From Mycolicibacterium fortuitum subsp. fortuitum (lineage in GTDB: Bacteria > Actinomycetota > Actinomycetes > Mycobacteriales > Mycobacteriaceae): DNA of 64,000 bases. Below are positions 50,075 to 64,000 of this stretch, piece by piece (the first letter of the stretch is position 1; the number at the start of each line of letters is the position of its first letter). Under the pieces are notes generated by a model. It made no database searches, was not told the origin of the DNA, and was given only the letters and a program-made list of their open reading frames with translations. Where the stretch lies: NCBI RefSeq assembly GCF_022179545.1, contig NZ_AP025518.1:3534001-3598000 (forward strand). The letters are read 5' to 3'. Made by a program: the position numbers and the translations under genes.

Positions 50075-51868
50075 ATGGCTCACCTGCTCGGGGGCGAAAC
50101 CCTGCATCTGGAGTACCCCACCGGGGTGGTGTTCGACTCGGTCACCGTCGGTGTCAGCGAAGGCGACAGGATCGGCATCGTCGGCCGCAACGGTGACGGA
50201 AAGTCCACGCTGCTGGGCATGCTCACCGGCCGGATCACTCCGCATGCCGGTCGCGTGACTCGACGCAGCGGACTGCGGGTCGGGTCCCTGGATCAAACTG
50301 ACACGCTCGACCCCGGCCACACCGTCGGTTGGTCGTTGGTGGGTGATCGCCCCGAGCACGAATGGGCCGGCGACGCCCGTATCCGTGACGTGATCGGCGG
50401 GCTGGTCGCCGACATCCCCTTCGACGCGCCGGTTTCGACGTTGTCCGGTGGTCAGCGTCGACGTATCCAACTGGCCGCACTTCTGATCGGTGACTGGGAC
50501 GTCATCGCCCTCGACGAACCCACCAACCACCTGGACATCCAGGGCATCACGTGGCTGGCCGGACACATCAAGCAGCGCTGGGCGCGCAACGCCGGCGGAC
50601 TGCTGTTGATCACCCACGACCGCTGGTTCCTCGACGAGGTCGCGACGACCACGTGGGAAGTGCACGACCGGATCGTCGAGCCCTTCGAGGGCGGTTACGC
50701 GGCATACGTGTTGCAGCGGGTGGAACGTGACCGGCAGGCCGCCTCCATCGAGGCCAAGCGCCAGAACCTGATGCGCAAGGAGCTGGCATGGTTGCGGCGC
50801 GGCGCGCCTGCACGCACCTCCAAACCCAAGTTCCGCATCGATGCGGCCAACGCCCTGATCTCGGACGTGCCGCCGCTGCGCAACACGGTGGAGCTCTCCC
50901 GGCTGGCCACGGCGCGTCTCGGCAAGGATGTCATCGACCTGCTCGACGTGTCGGTGGTCTACCCGGGCTCGCAGCGAGAAGTGTTGCGCGACATCGAATG
51001 GCGCATCGGGCCCGGCGAACGCACAGGCATCGTCGGAGCCAACGGAGCCGGCAAGTCCACCCTGCTGGGTCTCATCGCCGGGACCGTGACACCCACATCG
51101 GGCCGCGTCAAACGCGGTAAGACCGTGCGTCTTTCGATCCTCGATCAGCAGTCCAGTGAACTCGATGCGGTGGCCGGCGACATGGTCCGCGAGGTGATCG
51201 GTCGACTGCAGGCCAGCTATCAGATCGACGGCAAGGACCTCACCCCGGCGCAACTTCTGGAGCGGTTGGGGTTCGCTCGAGATCAATTGTCGACACGGGT
51301 CGGCGAGCTGTCCGGTGGCCAGCGCCGCCGGCTGCAGCTCATGCTGGTGGTCCTCTCCGAACCGAACGTGCTGGTGCTCGACGAGCCCACCAACGACGTC
51401 GACACCGACATGCTGACCGCGACCGAAGATCTGCTGGATTCCTGGCCGGGCACGCTGATCGTGGTGTCACACGACCGGTATCTGCTCGAGCGCGTCACCG
51501 ATCAGCAGTACGCCATCCTGGACGGCCGGTTGCGGCACCTGCCGGGCGGTGTCGACGAGTACCTGCGGTTGACGGAACAGCGCGCCGGCTCGACAGGTTC
51601 GACCGCTCCGGCCGTGCGCACCGAAACCGCACCGGCCCAGGCGAAGTCGGGAGCAGAGCTGCGTGCCGTCGAGAAGGAGATCTCCTCGATCGACAGGTCG
51701 CTGGCCAAGCTGGCCGGCCGGATCTCCGGCAAGCACGACGAACTCGCCGCCCACGACCAGTCCGACCACGTGGGGCTCGGCAAGCTCACCGCCGAGCTGC
51801 GTGAGTTGGAGTCACAGGTGGCCGATCTGGAAGCGCGCTGGATGGAGCTCTCCGAGCTGCTGGAATAG
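50075..51868 (+). CDS. ABC-F family ATPase
   Basis: 597 residues from ATG 50075. A -10-like TAGGGT at 50061-50066 makes a leaderless start likely. Two ABC domains are present: GRNGDGKST (37-45), LSGGQRRR and IALDEPTNHLD in the first; GANGAGKST (about 323-331), LSGGQRRR and LVLDEPTNDVD in the second. A linker with basic residues and a C-terminal coiled coil (about 535-597) complete the plan. There are no membrane helices. ABC-F proteins act on ribosomes, in translation control or antibiotic protection. M. tuberculosis has this gene split into Rv1667c and Rv1668c; here it is intact. Confidence 0.92.
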   Translation: MAHLLGGETLHLEYPTGVVFDSVTVGVSEGDRIGIVGRNGDGKSTLLGMLTGRITPHAGRVTRRSGLRVGSLDQTDTLDPGHTVGWSLVGDRPEHEWAGDARIRDVIGGLVADIPFDAPVSTLSGGQRRRIQLAALLIGDWDVIALDEPTNHLDIQGITWLAGHIKQRWARNAGGLLLITHDRWFLDEVATTTWEVHDRIVEPFEGGYAAYVLQRVERDRQAASIEAKRQNLMRKELAWLRRGAPARTSKPKFRIDAANALISDVPPLRNTVELSRLATARLGKDVIDLLDVSVVYPGSQREVLRDIEWRIGPGERTGIVGANGAGKSTLLGLIAGTVTPTSGRVKRGKTVRLSILDQQSSELDAVAGDMVREVIGRLQASYQIDGKDLTPAQLLERLGFARDQLSTRVGELSGGQRRRLQLMLVVLSEPNVLVLDEPTNDVDTDMLTATEDLLDSWPGTLIVVSHDRYLLERVTDQQYAILDGRLRHLPGGVDEYLRLTEQRAGSTGSTAPAVRTETAPAQAKSGAELRAVEKEISSIDRSLAKLAGRISGKHDELAAHDQSDHVGLGKLTAELRELESQVADLEARWMELSELLE

Positions 51869-51878
51869 CTCGCGGGGA

Positions 51879-54511
<2,633 letters not shown>

Positions 54512-54534
54512 GAGCAATCTCCTTGTTTTGGGCT

Positions 54535-55011
54535 CTATTTCAAGTTCTCGATGGTGGTGGCAAGTTCGGCCCCGGTCATCGGGTCGCGCGCCACCATCAG
54601 GATGGTGTCGTCACCGGCGATGGTGCCGACCACATACGGCAGGGCGGCACGGTCGATCGCGCTGGCCAGGTAATGCGCCGCCCCGGGCGGGGTGCGCAGC
54701 ACGGCAAGGTTAGCGCTGGCGTCGGTCGATACCAGCAAGTCCCCCAGCAACCGGGACAACCGTTCGGTGCCGCCGGACACACCCCGTACCGGACTGCCGT
54801 CCTCGGGCACCACATAGACACCGACGCCACCGTCTGCGCCACGCAGTTTCACCGCGCCGAGTTCTTCCAGGTCCCGTGACAGCGTGGCCTGGGTGACCTC
54901 GATGCCCTCCTGGCCCAGCAGGGCGGCCAGTTCGGTCTGGCTGCTCACCTGCCGCGACGACAGCAGGGCGATGATGCGGGCCTGACGGCCGGCGCGGGTC
55001 GGGGCGCTCAC
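54535..55011 (-). CDS. argR: Arginine repressor ArgR
   Basis: 158 residues from the GTG at 55011, one base after the argF stop; the open frame further upstream is antisense or out of frame in argF. The N-terminal winged helix ([45 protein letters not shown]) binds ARG boxes. The C-terminal domain has the arginine-binding and hexamer motif [14 protein letters not shown]. It represses the arg operon when arginine is plentiful. Location inside the operon gives autoregulation. Confidence 0.97.
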   Translation of the reverse strand: MSAPTRAGRQARIIALLSSRQVSSQTELAALLGQEGIEVTQATLSRDLEELGAVKLRGADGGVGVYVVPEDGSPVRGVSGGTERLSRLLGDLLVSTDASANLAVLRTPPGAAHYLASAIDRAALPYVVGTIAGDDTILMVARDPMTGAELATTIENLK

Positions 55012-55012
55012 G

Positions 55013-57104
<2,092 letters not shown>

Positions 57105-57108
<4 letters not shown>

Positions 57109-57979
57109 GCCGGTACCACCTTGGTTCCAGTTCCTTCATCGGTGAAAAGCTCTACGAGCACGCAGTGTTCGACGCGGCCGTCGATGACGTGCGCGCTCGG
57201 CACCCCGCCGGCCACCGCCCGCAGGCAGGCCTCGATCTTGGGCACCATGCCCGATTCGAGCCTGGGCAGCAGTTGGGTCAGTGCGGCGGTGTCGATCTCG
57301 CTGACCAGTGAGGAACGGTCCGGCCAATCGGTGTAGAGGCCCTCCACGTCGGTGAGCATCACCAGCTTCTCGGCACCCAGCGCCTCGGCCAGGGCGGCGG
57401 CCGCGGTGTCGGCGTTGATGTTGTGCACCACGCCGTCGACATCGGGTCCGATGGTCGAGACCACCGGAATCCGGCCTGCCGCAATGAGATCCAGCAATGA
57501 TTCAGCGTTGACGTACTCGACGTCACCGACCAGCCCGATGTCGGTGGCCACACCATCGACGGTGACGCTGCGCCGCACCGCGGTGAACAGGTGCGCGTCC
57601 TCCCCGGTGAGGCCTACCGCGTACGGGCCGTGGGCGTTGATCAGGTTGACCAGTTCCCGGCCCACCTGACCGAACAGCACCATCCGCGCCACATCGAGCA
57701 CCTCGGGCGTGGTGACCCGGAAGCCACCCTTGAAATCGCCTGCAATGCCCAACTTCTTGAGCATCGCACTGATCTGCGGGCCGCCACCGTGCACCACCAC
57801 CGGTTTGATGCCGCAGTTGCGCAGGAACACCATGTCGGCAGCGAAGGCGGCCTTGAGGGTGTCGTCGGTCATGGCGTTGCCGCCGTACTTGACGACGACG
57901 ATCTGGCCGTGCAGTTGCTTGAGCCACGGCAGCGCCGAGGCGAGCACCTGGGCCTTGACGCCGCGCTCGATGGGTTGAC

Positions 57980-57983
<4 letters not shown>
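57105..57983 (-). CDS. argB: Acetylglutamate kinase
   Basis: 292 residues from ATG 57983, overlapping argJ (ATGA). Amino-acid kinase motifs VVKYGGNAM near 30, VHGGGPQI and [15 protein letters not shown] near the nucleotide site are present. It phosphorylates N-acetylglutamate, the step subject to arginine feedback in many actinobacteria. Length is normal. Confidence 0.97.
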
Positions 57984-60351
<2,368 letters not shown>

Positions 60352-60361
60352 CGGCGGGAAC

Positions 60362-62841
60362 TCAGCCGCGCAGGACGGCGCCGACGCGCTCTGTGGCCAC
60401 CGCGACCGCGGCGTCACGGGCAGCGCTGGCCTCGTCCTCGGTCAGGGTGCGGTCGGCAGCCCGGAACCGCAGCGCCAGGGTCAGGGACTTACGGCCCTCC
60501 CCGATCTGCGGGCCGGTGTAGACGTCGAACAACCGGACGTCTTCCAACAGCTCCCCGGCTCCATCACGGACGGCAGCAACTACTGCAGCCGACGCGACCT
60601 CGCTATCGACGATCACGCTGATGTCCTGGAACACCGCGGGGAACGGCGAGACCTTCGGTGCGGGCAGCGTCTCGCGGATCGGCACCGCATCGAGGTCGAG
60701 TTCCACCGCGCAGGTTCCCTTGGGCAGCCCGGTCCGCTCGATGACTGCCGGGTGCAGTTGACCGGCGTAACCCACCACCGTGTCGCCGACGAGCACCTCG
60801 GCGCAGCGGCCCGGGTGCCACGGCAGTTCCTGGGCAGCGCGCAGGGTGAATTCCACCCCGGCGGCCCGGCCGATCACCCGTACCGCCTCGAACGCGTCGG
60901 CGGCTTCGACCGCCCGACCCTGGCCCCACGGTCCGGCGGGCTCACGCAGCCCGGTCAGCACCGCCGCGACATGCTGCGGTTGCTGCGGCAGCGAAGCGTC
61001 CAGGCCAGCGATCTCCGCATCGGTGGGCCTGCGATCGTTCGGGATCCGCTCGACGGAGCGAGTTTCGTCGGTGGGGTGCACCACCTGCTGGATCGCGAAC
61101 AGTGCCACATCGGCGGTACCACGGGAGACGTTGCGGCCCAACGCTTCCAACAAGCCTGGCAACAAGGTGGTGGCCAGCTGGGGCCGGTCGGCTTCCAGCG
61201 GGTTGAGCACGTCGGTGGTGTGGCGGCGCGGATCGTCGGCAGAAAGCCCCCAGGCGTCGAACACCCCGGCAGGCAGGAACGGCGTGGGCAGGATCTCCAC
61301 GAACCCGGCCAGCGCCAGCGACTTTCCAATCGCACGGCGACGCTTCTGGATCGCGGACAGCCCCCGCCCGGCCGGCGCGGTCGGCAGCACCGACGGGATC
61401 GACTCCAGCCCTTCCAGACGCAGCACTTCCTCGACGAGGTCAGCGCGCTGACGCAGGTCGGGCCGCCAACTCGGCGGGGTCACGGTGAGCGGATCCGAAC
61501 CGGTGACAACAGCCCCGATCTGGGTCAGGCGACGAGCCGTGGTGCCGGCGGGATATTCGACGCCGGCGGTGCGGTCGGGCAGGTCGGCCGGGATCTCGAT
61601 GGTCGGTTGGGACCAGTCGGTGCGCCCGTCCGCGTGCCAGTCCGTGAGCTTCGGTTCGACCGTTCCGCCGGCGATCTCTGCCAGCAGGGTCGCGCAACGA
61701 TCCAGCGCGGCAACCGAAATCGCCGGGTCCACAGAACGTTCGTAGCGACGGCCGGCCTCACTGGCCAGGTGCAGCCGACGCTGGGTACGCGACACCGCAG
61801 CCGGATCCCACACGGCCGCCTCGAGCAGCACGTCGGTGGTGGAATCACGCACCTCGGTGGTGCCCGCGCCCATCACGCCACCGATCGCGGCGGTGGCGAC
61901 GTCGTCGACGATCAGCACGTCGGCCGAGTTCAGTGTGCGCTCGACATCGTCGAGAGTGACGACTTTCTCGCCGTCACGGGCGAAACGCACGTCGAACCCG
62001 CCGGTGATCAGGCTGCTGTCGTGCGCGTGCATCGGGTGCCCGATTTCCAGCATGACGTAGTTGGTCACGTCCACTGCCGGTGAGATGGCGCGGATACCGC
62101 TGAGCATCAACCGCCGCTGCATCCACCACGGAGTCACCGCGGCCGGGTCGATGCCGGTGACCGGACGCAGGCCGAAACGCAGCACACCGGTGCCGGGTTG
62201 GACGGTCAGCGGCCAGGCTTCGCCCTCGGCAGGCAGCGGCGGTACGTCGGCCAGGTCGACGAAGTCCAGGTCGTGAGCGCAGGCGATCTCGCGTGCCAGA
62301 CCACGGACCGATAGGCAGTAGCCGCGGTCGGGCGTGATCGCCAGGTGAAACACCACGTCGTCCAGACCGAGGAGATCAGCGGCCGGGGCACCCGGTTCGG
62401 CCGTGCCCTCGGGCAGGACCAGGATGCCCGCACCCTCGACCCCCAGGTTCATCTCCGACGCCGAGCAGATCATGCCGTCGGAGACCCGCCCGTAGGTCTT
62501 GCGGGTGGCGATCTTGAAGTCGCCCGGCAGGACGGTGCCGGGCAGTGCTACCACAACCAGGTCGCCGACCGTGAAATTCCTTGCCCCGCATACGATGTCG
62601 CGCAGCTCAGATCCACCGACGTCGACCTTGCAGGCCCGGATAGGCTTCTTGAACTCTGTGAGTTCCTCGATCTCGGCGACCCGGCCGACGGTCAGCGGAC
62701 CGCTCACCGGACCGATCGGGATGATCTCCTCGACCTCATGTCCGATGCGGATGAACGTGTCCTCGAGCTCCTCGACGGACGCATCCCAATCCGGGGCGCC
62801 GGCGCGGACAGCCTCACGCAACCAGCTGAACGGAATCCGCA

Positions 62842-62842
<1 letters not shown>
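60362..62842 (-). CDS. pheT: Phenylalanyl-tRNA synthetase beta subunit
   Basis: 826 residues from ATG 62842, sharing one base with the pheS stop (TGATG). The EMAP/tRNA-binding domain covers about 40-155. The B3/B4 editing domain lies at about 215-380, the B5 domain at about 400-475, and the catalytic-like core follows. A ferredoxin-fold anticodon-binding domain is at about 730-826 ([31 protein letters not shown]). With PheS it forms the alpha2-beta2 enzyme that charges tRNA-Phe. Confidence 0.98.

Positions 62843-64000
<1,158 letters not shown>

Overview
The window comes from a rapidly growing mycobacterium (Mycolicibacterium type). Four observations support this. The gene order from pheS to der follows the Mycobacterium tuberculosis Rv1649-Rv1713 order, on the opposite strand. 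A 16S-23S-5S rRNA operon lies directly after tyrS, the rrnB position of fast growers, which slow growers such as M. tuberculosis lack. The 16S gene has the short helix 18. The M. tuberculosis polyketide synthase block between argH and the downstream ABC genes is absent. Comparisons with M. tuberculosis and Corynebacterium are from memory of those genomes; no search was run.

Layout. (1) 1-11.15 kb is accessory DNA ending at a tRNA-Pro(GGG) gene (11196-11272). Its left part (0.9-6.8 kb, mostly + strand) holds small secreted and membrane proteins: two paralogous membrane proteins with an RWAHAR motif, a DUF4436 protein, a C39-like cysteine-peptidase lipoprotein and a septum-formation-domain membrane protein. 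Then come a broken AraC regulator and a minus-strand block (7.4-11.15 kb) that looks like an orphan immunity-gene array of a polymorphic toxin locus: Sel1 repeats, a newly noticed 45-aa membrane peptide, Imm52-like, SUKH-like and DUF2185/Imm33 proteins, an unknown protein, and a 40-codon orphan tail that may be what is left of the toxin. (2) 11.3-16.5 kb has a GntR-regulated nitrilase plus amino-acid permease unit and two TauE/SafE anion exporters. (3) 16.5-22 kb is the compact operon parA-like/scpA/scpB/rluB/cmk/der for chromosome condensation, rRNA modification, CMP kinase and ribosome assembly. (4) 22-36 kb runs recN-tlyA-nadK, steA-mctB, pyrG, NUDIX and xerD, interrupted by a CGNR regulator/VOC/flavin-protein insertion with a clear palindromic operator. 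(5) 36.2-41.9 kb is the rrn operon with promoter, leader and terminator. (6) 42-52 kb holds tyrS, a DNA glycosylase, an ABC exporter with its TetR regulator, a Trm112-like protein, a secreted protein, the large lipase/acyl-CoA-ligase fusion and an intact ABC-F ATPase. (7) 52-64 kb is the complete arginine regulon argCJBDFRGH preceded by pheST.

How the genes work together. argCJBDF overlap by a few bases at each junction, argR follows within the operon and argG/argH close it. Two ARG-box-like palindromes sit inside the predicted argC promoter, consistent with ArgR feedback. TlyA lies just downstream of the rRNA operon whose products it methylates. Many promoters appear leaderless: a TANNNT-like -10 ends 5-8 bases before the start codon for pheS, argC, tyrS, steA, the ABC ATPase, the O-methyltransferase, the GntR regulator and others. 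I used this to choose starts.

The most unusual content is the 7.4-11.15 kb immunity-like array beside tRNA-Pro, and the 1-6.8 kb envelope-protein cluster with its paired paralogues and C39-like lipoprotein. No CRISPR array, intact insertion sequence or phage gene was seen.
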